Source: Seminavis robusta (lineage: Eukaryota; Bacillariophyta; Bacillariophyceae; Naviculales; Naviculaceae). From it: DNA of 64,000 nt. The DNA lies in assembly GCA_903772945.1 (NCBI GenBank), contig CAICTM010000281.1:1-64000 (forward strand). The letters run 5' to 3'. The stretch's first letter is position 1. The number at the start of each line of letters is the position of its first letter. The notes below the pieces were generated by a model. It was not told the DNA's origin, made no database searches, and saw only the letters and a program-made list of their open reading frames with translations. Below, piece by piece: positions 52,990 to 63,594 of the stretch. The translations under genes were made by a program, and so were the position numbers.

Positions 52990-53899
52990 GTCTCCTTTTC
53001 TTCTGGGGGCTCCTTTCGGGATACATGTGCCCTGTCCTTTCGGGATACGGCTGTATTTTCCTCAGCAGCAAAGTGTGTTTTATCTAGCTACTATTGCTCC
53101 CTTGGCCGACGACAGCGTGAAAGCTGTTTGTTGCCTCAGCTCTCCACCAAACCAACCTTGGCTTCAAGCTCACCTCCAGTCACCGATACTACATGTAGCT
53201 ACAAGGTGCATGGTTCCGCATCTGCCCTTTCCTCCCAGCTTTCACATCACACCATCTTTGGCGTTCTCCTCCCAAGTCCCAACCATGTTGAGCCATCCGC
53301 GTTCTCTTCCCAACTTCCTTCAGCACGTCAGTAAGGCTAGCCAGAGGGAGAGCATCTTTCAATCACTGATTCTTACGTGTGTCTCAAATCAAAGTCGAGT
53401 GGAGTTCGACAACTACCCTCCAAAGCCTTCTGAGGAGGAGGAACAATTATTTGCGTAGGAGTCGACTACGAAAGTCATGGGTGGACCAATGAGTTGATTG
53501 AGACGAGACCAAGTTTTGGACCCTGTCGGAGGGAAACCGGGAAACCCTTCTTGGCTTCAGAATCCAGTACCACAAGGTTAGCCGTTCGCAAAAGCTAGAT
53601 TGGAGTCCGCGTTGATTTGGAGGTTAAGTTTCGTCCATCTTCAAGCCCAAAATATTTGTCGGGGCATCTGGCAAAATGTTGGCTAGGGACACATCCAATG
53701 ACGTTATGGATCCAACCGCTTTCAAGAAAGATTAGCAGGTTTTGGATTCTGGAGCCATGCTTTTCTCTGCTGTTGAGGGAATCCAGCACCCCGTACAATG
53801 CCTTCCTTTGCTGTTTTGTACAGGTCGTCTTTGCTTCGGAGAGTTGCCCTTCCGGAAGCAGGCGACAACTGTGTTCACGCCGATCATTCCTGCCACTAT
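52990..53899. other. Intergenic, no gene supported
   Basis: A frame running through the tRNA-like sequence to 53458 and a plus-strand frame at 53617-54066 have no motifs and overlap structural features or the next gene. A short direct repeat (cctttcgggatac) occurs at 53014-53050. Confidence 0.4.
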
Positions 53900-54838
53900 C
53901 TAGAGCAAAAAGGGAAATAAGCGCCACTTGGCCCTGGCTTTATATTCCACATAATCGTCCCCAAAGCACTCTTCCAATAGCCCTTCTTCGGATTGCATTC
54001 TACCCCAATAGAAGTACATTGCTGCACCGAGCATCAACCCACACGCGACAGGCGCTCTCAAAGTGAGGAGAGTCGAGCTGAACAAGAGGAGGTAGGCGGT
54101 GTAGATTGGATGGCGAACAACACGGTAGGGACCCGTGGTAATCAACTCGTCTGGTTGGGCCACTCGATCATAGGATTTGCCCAACTCCCAACCCGAGCAT
54201 CCCACGAGTGTCAATGCCAACAGTCGTAGCGCGAGACAAGTCCTGGGGGCAAAGAATGATGCATTGGAATTTACGTTCTTCCGCGCAAATTGGTACGTTG
54301 CAAACCAATGAGATCCCACCAAAGACAAAATGAAGAGGAGCAAGGATTGGATGGAAGTAGAGCGCTTCTTGGTTGACTTGTCAGTGTTGGCTTTGGCGAA
54401 TTTTCCAAATCGAAAGGATCGAGGGACCACTAATGAACCAAAAAAAGCAATGTACTCGTAGGGGATTGTGGAAAGGACGCATGCGCCACAGAGCTTATTT
54501 ATGGCTAAACCAGAGGGTAGAAGCAGCAAAAAGTAGATGCTCAAAACAAGTTGGATTGGTAGCCGAAGTTTCTCTTGGAGAGTCAGGGGAGTCCAACGAT
54601 TCAAGTCAGAATCATCGTCAACAATAGACGATGACTGAAGAAGCACAGGCGTCTTGTGGCCAACGTTGAGCCTTCGAGGCTGGGGAAGACCTTGATGCCT
54701 TCGTCCCTGGAAAGGCAAGCCACTGCTCTGAGGCCATGTCTTTGAAAGAAGTGCCGAGAACGCTTCGGAGGGTGCACTGAAGCTCACCACCACCAACGCA
54801 GCTAATAACCGAACAAGTAGCTGGAATGCCGCCACCAT
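53900..54838 (-). CDS. Isoprenylcysteine carboxyl methyltransferase-like protein, plastid-type
   Basis: A 312-residue integral membrane protein from the ATG at 54838. The N-terminus is a signal peptide ending PSEAFSALL, a plastid ASAFAP-type site, then a basic transit region. Hydrophobic helices include LPIQLVLSIYFLLLLPSGLA, IQSLLLFILSLVGSHWF and ALRLLALTLVGCSGW. The family signature lies at the C-terminus: DELITTGPYRVVRHPIYTAY, where the Arg/His-Pro pair belongs to the SAM-binding site, and EEGLLEECFGDDYVEYKAR. Members methylate prenyl-cysteine or phospholipid-like substrates. Plastid location makes a non-canonical substrate likely (inference). Confidence 0.85.
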   Translation of the reverse strand: MVAAFQLLVRLLAALVVVSFSAPSEAFSALLSKTWPQSSGLPFQGRRHQGLPQPRRLNVGHKTPVLLQSSSIVDDDSDLNRWTPLTLQEKLRLPIQLVLSIYFLLLLPSGLAINKLCGACVLSTIPYEYIAFFGSLVVPRSFRFGKFAKANTDKSTKKRSTSIQSLLLFILSLVGSHWFATYQFARKNVNSNASFFAPRTCLALRLLALTLVGCSGWELGKSYDRVAQPDELITTGPYRVVRHPIYTAYLLLFSSTLLTLRAPVACGLMLGAAMYFYWGRMQSEEGLLEECFGDDYVEYKARAKWRLFPFLL

Positions 54839-55339
54839 GTTTCTCTTCTAGCTAGATGTAAACCAAGAGCACAAAGATTCTCGGTCTTTGATGCTGTTGA
54901 TGTCACTTCCTTTTCCAAATCGATTGAGCCAAAGATCGCAAAGTTGAATCGAATCGAAATCGAATCAGATCGAATCAATCGGATTGAATCGAATCATTCT
55001 CGAACCATACGGGTGGATGGTCTCAAAGTCTCAAAGCAGCAAAGCAATGCAGAGCCTACCTACTGGTAGCTAGAAATTGGCAGGGGACAGCTGAGTGCCA
55101 CAGAATGACCTAAGACAACTCCAGCTAGCTAGCTAGGCCCTTGCCTACCGGAAGTTATCCTGGACCAACCCCAAATCCTGGGCCATTGCCAGATTCAATG
55201 ATCTGCACAAACTGGTTCCTACCTTCTCCTCCGCTGATCCCGCCCTGCCTGTCCCAACAGCAAGCTTCAAGATCCAAAAGTAGGATAGATACCAGCTACA
55301 AAATTCATATCTATAAGTGTTCTATCCCGGAAATAACAA
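54839..55339. other. Intergenic with repeats
   Basis: Holds the GAATC array, an AGCTAGCTAGCTAGG run at 55122-55136, and a Pro-rich stretch at 55141-55250 related to 36176-36694. No gene. Confidence 0.45.
54945..54999. repeat. GAATC pentamer array, irregular
   Basis: About nine gaatc or variant units, with interruptions. Third such array in the window. Confidence 0.85.
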
Positions 55340-57390
55340 TTAGCCTCTCTTTGACAACCTCTCCATCTGCTCAGGGTCGTGAGTGATCCAAAGAACGCAG
55401 GTTTTGTGCTTTTCGCAGTATTCATTGACACTATGCTCCACATTTAACTTGGAGGAAAGGTCCAACGCTGAAGTAGACTCATCAAGAAGCAGAACTTTTG
55501 GTCGTGAGGCCAATGCAATGGCCACAATGACACGTTGGGCTTCTCCCCCCGACAGAAGGGACCACTCAGACTCCAAGGCTGCACCCGGATCCATTCCCCA
55601 CGCCTTTACCAAACGTCGCACTTCCTGTATCATATCGTTGACATTGTGAGTACTGCTGTTGGATATCTGAAGGGAGTTGATTCGTTGAATGAATGCTCTG
55701 GGTGTCCCTGGTAGATCCACCTTGAATTGTGTCACATATCGCACACAGTTACGCCACTGGGTTCGGTCAAGTTGCGAATCAAACACGCTTTGGCCACTCT
55801 TCTTGACATCATCGTGTACTTGTAATGAAATAGACCCAGAGTCTGGGCCAGCCGTGGGCTCCAATCCAGCCACCAATCTCAACAATGTGGACTTCCCACA
55901 GCCACTTGGCCCTGCGATCAGAGTCATTTCACCAGCCTTGAGCTCCAGGTTCAATCCTTGAAATAAGACGCGACGACGTGGATTTGTATCGTTAGCAGGT
56001 TGCCCTTTTACTTTGTCATCAATCACCTCTTCGTCCTCGTCTTCTGGGACAACAAAGGAGTGACTCAAGTTGGATATTTGCAATAAGCTAATCTTTGTGG
56101 ATTGTGGTTCATCTGGTGCAGAGCGAACCTTGTGGAACTCAATTTGGTTCGTTTCACTGCCTGATACATCTGGTTTGTTGTTGCTGTTATCGCTCGCCAA
56201 GAGCCCTGTAGTTTCCGTGTCGATTCCGTTGGCTGCTGGAACAAGCAACGAGTTCCCATCGTCCTTCTTGCCTTTAGCCCCTTCAAAGCAACAACCAAAG
56301 CAGCACCAACAGACTCGGCAAAAGCTGGTCCAACTCCTGGTGAAACCTTCTTTCTTGGCGGCTTTAGAGTCCACAAAGAAGTCCGTACGCAGTCGATAGG
56401 AACTGTCAAATGCCGCCCGGAGAGCAATGTTGACTTCTGCCAGGATCGTCCCGAACACTGTCATGGCTATCAGATACATGATAAGCATTTGATAGCGAGC
56501 TGCTTCTGTGACTGGTGCTCCTCCAAGGATCTGACCCGTCATCCTTTCATCAGCGATTGTACGAATGAGAGTTCAGGGTTTCACAATCATTACGGTCGTC
56601 AGATGCTGCATCAAGATGTCTGCACTTACATGCCAGGAATACTAATTATCCCAATGATTGCCATTGAGTTCAACTGAGGCATGGCCCCTACTCGGACAGA
56701 TTCTCGCATCAAACGAATTGTCGCCTCTTGGGGTGTGGCACCGAAACTCAAGAACAATTCCACTTCTCTCGCCTGTTCCACCAAAGCAGTCAACATATTG
56801 TTCAAACTCAATGCAATTCCATTGATGCAGTTCCCCAGCAACATGCCGACAATGGGGATGAGGTATTGAGGATCCCACAACGGCGTGGGTCGCAAGATGA
56901 CGCCAAAGGAAAACAGGGATACCCATCCAACATTGAATCCCAGAGCTGCCAGAACGGCCAAGAACATGCCTGGAAACTTGTACTTGGATCGATTCATAGA
57001 CTCGTAGGCTGCCAGTGTGACCATGAGCATCGTATAGGCCAGAACCAACCAACTGCAAGTTTCTCCACGGACAAAAATGGGCTGAAGAATCATCCCGAGA
57101 ATGGAGAGCTGGACAAACGTTCGTATAGACCCCACCACAATGGGTCGTTCCAAGGACAGCTCCATCCTGTAGCTAATGTAAACGACCACCAACAAAGGTG
57201 TCATGGTAAGCAGCAGTAGGGGGACGGAGACATGAAGGAGCAACATCTCAGGGTTGGTCCCCGCAGTGGCCTCGGAAAGGAGCACATGCTGTGGTGCCGA
57301 TGTAGTCGCTTCATCCAAGGATCGACGGTAGATGACATCGAGCTCATTGTCTTCGTGGTAGTAGGACTCGCTGCCTACGAGACTTGTCAT
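55340..57390 (-). CDS. Fused FetB-FetA / STAR2-STAR1-like ABC transporter (two exons)
   Basis: Exons 57390-56630 and 56543-55340; intron 56544-56629 (gtaagt..aag). Product is 654 residues. The N-terminal part is a UPF0014-family permease (FetB in bacteria, ALS3/STAR2 in plants) with about seven helices: LLLHVSVPLLLLTMTPLLVV, FVQLSILGMILQPIF, CSWLVLAYTMLMVTLAAYES, and the conserved GMLLGNCINGIALSLN and PGMMTGQILGGAPVTEAARY, the latter formed across the splice. A Cys-rich linker (FCRVCWCCFGCCFEG) follows. The C-terminal part is the ABC ATPase with Walker A GPSGCGKSTLLR, signature LLSGGEAQR, Walker B VLLLDESTSALD and H-loop WITHD. Bacterial FetAB exports iron, and plant STAR1/2 gives aluminium tolerance. 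The substrate here is unknown. One polypeptide holds both halves. Confidence 0.92.
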
Positions 57391-57409
57391 GGCGAAAGTT
57401 CAACGTCAA

Positions 57410-57444
57410 TACACACACACACCACACACACACACACACACACA
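57410..57444. repeat. (CA)n microsatellite
   Basis: CA dinucleotide run with one interruption, in the 5' flank of the ABC transporter gene. Confidence 0.95.
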
Positions 57445-58955
57445 GAATCATTCAATAAAGCCTACGGTATGCAACAAGGACGAGGCAATGGCTGTTGCCA
57501 AGCTTGTCTTGGCTGTTGAGTAACTGTCGATGTTTTGTTGATAGTGGGTTGTTCTTCCTCGTGGTGACCGGCAGTAGTTTACTCATGGCAGGCGAAGGAG
57601 CTTCGTTTGGTGGATGACGTGTTCTCTTCAGTCTTGGGAAAAAATGAAGATCTTTGTGAGATTCGCTCGCTCTTCTCCAATACACCAGTCCATGCTGCGT
57701 CCCCCGGTCGGCCATGGCGAATGTCCAAGCCCACAGCTGCAAGAGCACGACGCTCTCAGCATGATCCTTTTAAAAAATTTGTTTTGTATTGGGTATTGGG
57801 CAGAAAACTCTAGCTGGCTACTTTGGCTTCTAAAGGTAGAAGAGAATGCATGAGGAAGAAAAATTTGTGCGTAGGTAAACGGAATCGAGACGGAAAAGAG
57901 AGACACAATGAGCCTCATTCTTTGCCTCAGAAGCTAGCCTGAGGACACAATAGCTAGAGCTGTACCGGTAGCAGACGAGGCTGGTTTGAATTTCTTAGTT
58001 GGAATGCGTTGACTGCAGTTGGCTGGCCAAAGTACATAACCGCAACTGAAACTTTCCGAATGAACTGAAATTGAGATGGGACCCAGACGACCATTGCTCC
58101 GCTCCGTTCCGATGTGGTGCCTTAGCACAGATTGTTGTGCTGCCAGAACCAGTCATAGCCACCGTTGCCACGTAGATTTTTGATTTTGTCACAACCTCGG
58201 GATTTCAATTCACTCAGCCAGGATTTCCCCTTCATATCCTGTAACCACGTTTTGTGGTCCAATGCAACGGCGCCTCCAATGTCTTTGGTGAGACCCACCT
58301 GGCCCAGAGTTTCCTGGACGGGTTCATTGGATCCCGAATGGACCCGAATACCTTTGCGTAGCCCATGAATACTTTGAGCTGAGCAAGGGAAAGACTGAAA
58401 GAGGGTTGGTGGTTGGATACATCTTGGGACAAACGCGTGGCAATCTCTTGGACCTGATAAGGCCTTCAAACCCCTCACATAAACAGCTGCATTGAAGGAT
58501 GATTTGATTTGTCCACTTTTGAAGATCCCGTGTTGAGGTTGGTGGTGGACCCAAGACCGGTCAGCAAGTCAAGCATCCTTCAGATCGTAGCGTGGTCCTT
58601 TTTGATCCTGCTTTGCAAGATATCGCCAAGAACATCGCGGAAAACTCCATAAGGACCACCTTTCATGCGGGCTTGATCGATGAAGATACACAAAAGAAAG
58701 GAATGGTACTCCTCGCATATCCTGCAACATCCACGAACAAACATTTCAAGGATACAAATGGAAATTGCTCCCAGTGTCAGAGGATGGCTACCTACCCAGT
58801 GAGCAGTTCTTACAGTTGGTAATTGACGTTTTCTTTCGTTCTGCAAAGCTCTTTCTGGTGCTTTCCCTGTTGCGTGTTTGCCATTAACCTACACTGGGGG
58901 AAACGGTTGCATTGCTGCTAGTTCGACGGTCAGCTTAGATGGCAGCACTGTGTCA
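57445..58955. other. Intergenic, no gene supported
   Basis: Open frames on both strands (for example 58122-58478 minus and 58592-58822 plus) overlap and show no recognised motif. Some, such as the minus-strand stretch WLQDMKGKSWLSELKSRGCD, look protein-like and could be remnants of a decayed gene or element, but I cannot name one. Confidence 0.35.
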
Positions 58956-59088
58956 CAGTGCTTCACAGGTGAGAGTGCCTGGTGACGAAAAGGAAACACA
59001 ATCCACATTGTTGGGAACATAATTTTACCAACAATCTGGATGGTGTTACCTTCTCTACAGCAGACACTCTTACCTGTGAAGCAGTGCC
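58956..59088. repeat. Long inverted-repeat hairpin, unit 1
   Basis: Arms cagtgcttcacaggtgagag and cactcttacctgtgaagcag pair almost fully, with ccacattgttgg/ccaacaatctgg nearer the loop. It is the first of two related hairpins about 197 bp apart. Confidence 0.85.
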
Positions 59089-59130
59089 TGGGGGAAACGA
59101 TTCATTGCTGCTAGTTCAACCACCGCCTTG

Positions 59131-59266
59131 GGTGGCGGCACTGTTTCACAGGTAAGAGTGCCTGCTGTCGAAAAGGTAACACAATCCACATTGTTTTAAA
59201 AAATATATCAACAATGTGGATGGTGTCACCTTTTTGCACCCTTACCTGTAAAGCAGTGCCGCCACC
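59131..59266. repeat. Long inverted-repeat hairpin, unit 2
   Basis: Arms start ggtggcggcactg and end cagtgccgccacc, exact complements. The AT-rich loop is near 59196. Same core as unit 1 (acaatccacattgtt / aacaatgtggatggt). A shared flank, tgggggaaacg, precedes each unit. Confidence 0.88.
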
Positions 59267-60198
59267 TACCCCGAGCCAGTACCTCGTTGAAGACTTCACA
59301 TCTCAGAAACTGGAGCTTGAAATCCTCGGTTGGTATTGTTGGAAATTGTGAAGGACAAGATCCAAAAGCCAAGCTCAGTCAGGCTGAGCTGTCACACCAA
59401 ACATTCTGATTGTGAACGGGTCAAACTACGCTTCTTGCTAAGTTGGATTGTCTCGTCGGCGGCATCAAACGCATTCAACTTCTCTGCAATCAACTCAGCA
59501 ATCTCTTCAGGGTTCCATTTGTTGTGGACATTGTGGCTGAATTACTCCACTGTGTGTAATTGGTTTGGAGCAGTGTTGTGTCTTCGAGGATCTTGGTGTG
59601 CTCTTTAGGATTGGTGTGCACTTTAGGGTGGTGTGCTCTTTCGTCATCAGGATTGGTGTGCTCGAAAACGAAAAAGATAATACTTACGGCACTTGAAGCA
59701 TTAAATGTGAAGCACACTCCCAAGCATCTTTCAAGCTCCTCAATCAACCAAAATCTTTCTCAAGAAATCCTTGGTTGGTCATTGGTCATCGCCCTTGGCG
59801 CTTGCGTCGAGTGGATAGTATTAACAGCTTATGGCTGGCTTATCGAGATTGAGCGTCCACCATTATTTTCAAAATAAAAAATAGGGTGGTCGTACCGCAG
59901 TCTACGGTCGGTTGTCGGTTGTGCTGGTTTATTCGTAAAAAGGTTCTTTCGTCGAGCCAAAGCCTTTTTTGGCCTCTTGGATATCTTTTTCCGTGACTAC
60001 GAGTGCCCAGTACCGGTAGTCGCGCATCCAAGTTGACTTACCGCTACGAGTTGACACAATCAAGACAACCATCCAACTGTCTCCCAAGTCCCAAGCTTTC
60101 TTGCTTGAACCCACCGGTACGTCCCTCCCAACATCCACACAAACACGCCAAATACAGCACTCTTAGTTTGTTTTAGTAAAAAGACAAAGAAAGACAAA
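59267..60198. other. Intergenic with short direct repeats
   Basis: Contains imperfect GGTGTGCTCTTTAGGATT-type repeats at 59597-59665. A plus-strand frame at 59560-59877 has no motifs. 60050-60198 is the promoter side of the hemerythrin-like gene. Confidence 0.4.
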
Positions 60199-60933
60199 AT
60201 GGTCCCCACAATCAACGGCGGCGAACCCCCCAAGCCCATGCCCATGGCGATTATGCGGAACGCCCACGAGGTGATTCGAGGCGGCATGAAGGACATTCAG
60301 ACGGCCCTGGACAAGAACCGATTCCAAGATGCGACCACACTGTATCAAGATTTGACGTTTTTTAATAACAAGCACCTGCTGATGGAAGAAGGCGTGGAAG
60401 GTGGTGCCAAGGGTCTCTTTCAAATGATGGACGATCATGCCGATGGCGCCGCCACGAAAGCCGGGTTGCGAGAGCGTCACACGGTCTTGACCAAACTGGA
60501 ATTCGAATTGGAAGAACACTTTGTCACGCATCCCGATTTGATCAAGGTCAAGACGGCGTGGGCGAATTTCCAAAAGGAAAATGAGGCTCATTTGGTATTG
60601 GAAGAATCCATTCTCATGCCGTGTGTCCAGCAGATGGTCAAGTCGGGAAAACCCGTCAAGAAACTCATGAAAACCTATTTTATGCCCGTGCTCACGGAAG
60701 ATGATGCCGTCATGGAACGTTTTCTCAAATTCGGAAACACGGTCTTGGAACGACACGATGGAAACATGCCACGAGTTCGAGTCTTTGATCAGGCGTTCTG
60801 GGCCGTCGCCACTCCAGCCCAATGGGAACAGTGGAGCCTGTGGATCAAGCAAAGTTTGACACCCAACAAGTATAGACAGGTCATGGGGGAAATCAAGCTG
60901 TGGATTGATGAGCAAAACTCGGCTTGGGCTTAG
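60199..60933 (+). CDS. Hemerythrin-like (HHE) helical protein, probable
   Basis: A 244-residue, single-exon protein. No signal peptide or membrane helix. It is almost entirely helical. Candidate di-iron ligands follow the HHE pattern: His in IMRNAHEVIRGGMKDI, His/Glu in NKHLLMEEGVEG and DDHADG, the helix RERHTVLTKLEFELEEHF, and FQKENEAHLVLEESILMP, where H, E and E fit the HxxxE ligand helix. The C-terminal 70 residues (FWAVATPAQWEQWSLWIKQS) form an extra helical module. Hemerythrin-like domains bind oxygen, NO or iron. Ligand assignment is from pattern only. Confidence 0.55.
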   Translation: MVPTINGGEPPKPMPMAIMRNAHEVIRGGMKDIQTALDKNRFQDATTLYQDLTFFNNKHLLMEEGVEGGAKGLFQMMDDHADGAATKAGLRERHTVLTKLEFELEEHFVTHPDLIKVKTAWANFQKENEAHLVLEESILMPCVQQMVKSGKPVKKLMKTYFMPVLTEDDAVMERFLKFGNTVLERHDGNMPRVRVFDQAFWAVATPAQWEQWSLWIKQSLTPNKYRQVMGEIKLWIDEQNSAWA

Positions 60934-61763
60934 CTAAAACAAAAGCAAAAGCAAAAACAAAAACAAAAAAGAAGAAGATTATCTGTTGTTGGATCATGGA
61001 TGACATTATGTGGCGTTGCGTGGTATAATTGACACGCTCTTTTTTGGATTTTATCAAGGCATGACAATGGCTGAATTAATCAATCAGTCCAATCGAACAA
61101 TCAACATGCCGCCTAAGGAAACAAAGAGAGAATGAAGTATTTGTGTTGGGAAAAGTTTTTGAATATCTGAACTATGCATGTGTGGAGTTGCGTTGGTCAG
61201 AAGGTCCTGGTTGCTTGATCATGCTCTATCGAAAGGCCCATCTGATGTTACTTGATGTTATTTTTGCGGCATCTTTTCAGTCTTATTTGTACTGCTAATC
61301 TTGTCGGTTCAAACTTCGATCAATACTTGCCGGAATGGTCTTTGCAGGTGACGTGCTCTTCCATCCCATTATTTATTTGTATTCTAGCTAGCCAGTAGTT
61401 GCCGCAATGAACCATCTTTCAACTAGCTAGAAGATCTATGAGAAGGAAAGGCATGGTTGTTCGAGTACAACCACTATTAACGGCGTACAGTGCTGGAGCT
61501 AGCTAGATGAGTGCCACACTCGTTTCGCCCATGTCTGCCTACTTATCGTTTCCACCGACTAGGCCACCGGATGCTTGACAGATTGTGCTTTGATTGTCTT
61601 TGCAGTGTCTTTCAAATCTTCTCGCTACTGTGCGGCACTCGTAATAGCCTGAACATATGCATAGATTGCATCACTCGGATCTTTTGGTGCTGCCAGAAAG
61701 CGTCATGGTGCGAAAATCTCCGATTCTGATGCGAGCAAGTGGTGGAGGTAAGTCCTCGTCTAG
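60934..61763. other. Convergent intergenic region
   Basis: Begins with an (AAAACA/AAAGCA)n run at 60934-60977 just after the stop codon. Open frames at 61511-61866 have no motifs. CTAGCTAG motifs near 61385 and 61498. Confidence 0.4.
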
Positions 61764-63594
61764 CTATGAGTTCGTGACAATCATCGAATACCGAACATTG
61801 CCTTCTCTGACCATCAGAAAGATAAACTGGTCGCCAACGTACTTTGAACCATCACTGTCGTGCTGAGGTTTGTGACGGAAATGGTTCTTCAAACGCCTCT
61901 GCCGTTGTTGGCGTTTCTTGGTCAAAACTTGACGACCGTATGCAACGGCTTTCCTCTGCAACTCATCGCTCATGGCCGGTATTGGGCTGAAGTGGTCGTC
62001 ACGGCGAAATCTCCTGCTGTTGCAAGTGCAGCTGCTGCCCATGTTTGCCGACGTGTACGGATCAGCGGCTCCATAGTCCACTTGGTAACCCATGTCTTGC
62101 AGCGATGCAATCGTAATCCGGCTCAGTTGAAACGGTGTAGACCCGTCGGCGGCGTCGACCAGCATGGGTGTCATTAGCTCCTCTTGCAAGCACGACTCCC
62201 CCCAGTGCTGACATGAGTCTGTCTCTGGCATGGGAATCTCCGCCGTTGAACAACCACTAATGGATTGGAATTCTGCAGTTGCTGCCGAGCCACTGTAGGA
62301 GCAGGGTGGCGTGGAACTATCGATCAGGCCCATGAAGATCCATACAGTTCCAAAACCAACCGAATGAAACATCTCATGCAGCAAAACTGCCGAGGGATGG
62401 TTTGCAACCGATGGATTCAGGCTAATGAATCCAATGTAAGGCAACAAGTTGCCTTCACCGAATCGGACCGAGTCGTACCCGCCTGTTCCTTCTACAAAGT
62501 CGGGCAACGAGTCATCCATTTGGTTGCAAATCCACATGTCGTCGATTGTCGAGGGGATATCTGTACATTGATAATGGGCGGGGATATCATCAATAGTTGC
62601 GGATTGATCTGGCAAATCGCCGACAATGACACTCTCAATTCGACTGGCAGCTTGTTGCATCTTGCTCTGAAGTTCTGTCGGAAAGTTGGAAGAATACGAC
62701 ATGTCTATAGAGTATTCGGACCTTCCTTGTACAACGTCAGGTTGCGGAATTGTCAGGGTGGCTCCGGGGGTGGGGGGATTGGTTGGCGCTCTCGTCGGAA
62801 TCGGGTGGGGGGATTGGTTGTCGGAACGGAGAAGGAATAGGCGTTGGTTTCGTCGTAGTGGGCTGAGCCGTGGGTTTTGGCGTGGCAGTGGGCAACGGAG
62901 CTTTCGCGGTTGGCCTTACTGTCGGAAACGGAGATGGCTCCAGGGTTGGAGATGGGGTAGAAAGAGGGATTGGCGGAACTGAAGAAGGAAGGGGAGAAGG
63001 CGGTCTAGTGGTTACTTTCGCTGGAGCACTGGTCGGTTTCAGCGCTTCATCTTCGCTCAAAAAGTATGATGGATGAGCAAATTCATCCCCACTAGACGAC
63101 TGAAACGATTGTGGTCCATATCCATGGGCGCTGTCAATCATTGACATTTTCATGCTTTTTCTCCTCGATTTTTTGGACATGTGAACATAGCTTTTCAAAG
63201 TGGATTGAGTGCTTGACTCTTTTTTCTCTGATTTGCTGCTTCTTGTGTACTGGTTGGATCGACCAGAGTCCTTAGCTGGTTTGGGCCAAGTAGCATATCC
63301 GTCTTCCATGGAGTTTGGCTGACTTTTCCTTGTTCCTGACGCGTAATGTTTGGCTGAATGATCGCGGGAGTAGTCAAGCTTGGGTTCACCCTCAGCCAGT
63401 TTCGACCTTGTTTCTCCACGTACGTTGCCCTTGTACATCTTCTGCTTGTTTCTATTTTGATTTGTGATACGCCGTGTTCTGTCACCTTTGGTAGACCCAT
63501 TTTTCTGATCAGGCATCGACATTGACGCCGATAGTGCCAGAGCGACGGAGGAAAGTAACAGCAGCGAAACTAGACGAATGCGATTCATTCTCAT
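61764..63594 (-). CDS. Secreted leishmanolysin-like (M8) zinc metalloprotease, with a one-base frameshift
   Basis: ATG at 63594, signal peptide (NRIRLVSLLLLSSVALALSA), a basic Ser/Lys-rich region of about 180 residues, and a Pro/Thr-rich linker. The protease domain then follows: zinc site HEMFHSVGFGTVW (HExxH), third-ligand region CQHWGESCLQEELMTP, and the Met-turn/C-terminal pattern RITIASLQDMGYQVDY. These are M8 family hallmarks. The two halves are in different frames: the first runs to 62737, the second is open through the linker to 61764. The shift lies in the C-rich run near 62766-62776; one C fewer would join the frames as PTPGATLTIPQPD. It could be a homopolymer sequencing error or a real lesion. 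It likely acts at the cell surface or in the medium. Confidence 0.82.

Noticed and set aside
52859-53458. 199-codon plus-strand frame
   Set aside because: Runs through the transposon end and the tRNA-like sequence and has no motifs.
58122-58846. Small genes on either strand
   Set aside because: Protein-like stretches exist but frames are short and broken and no family is recognised.
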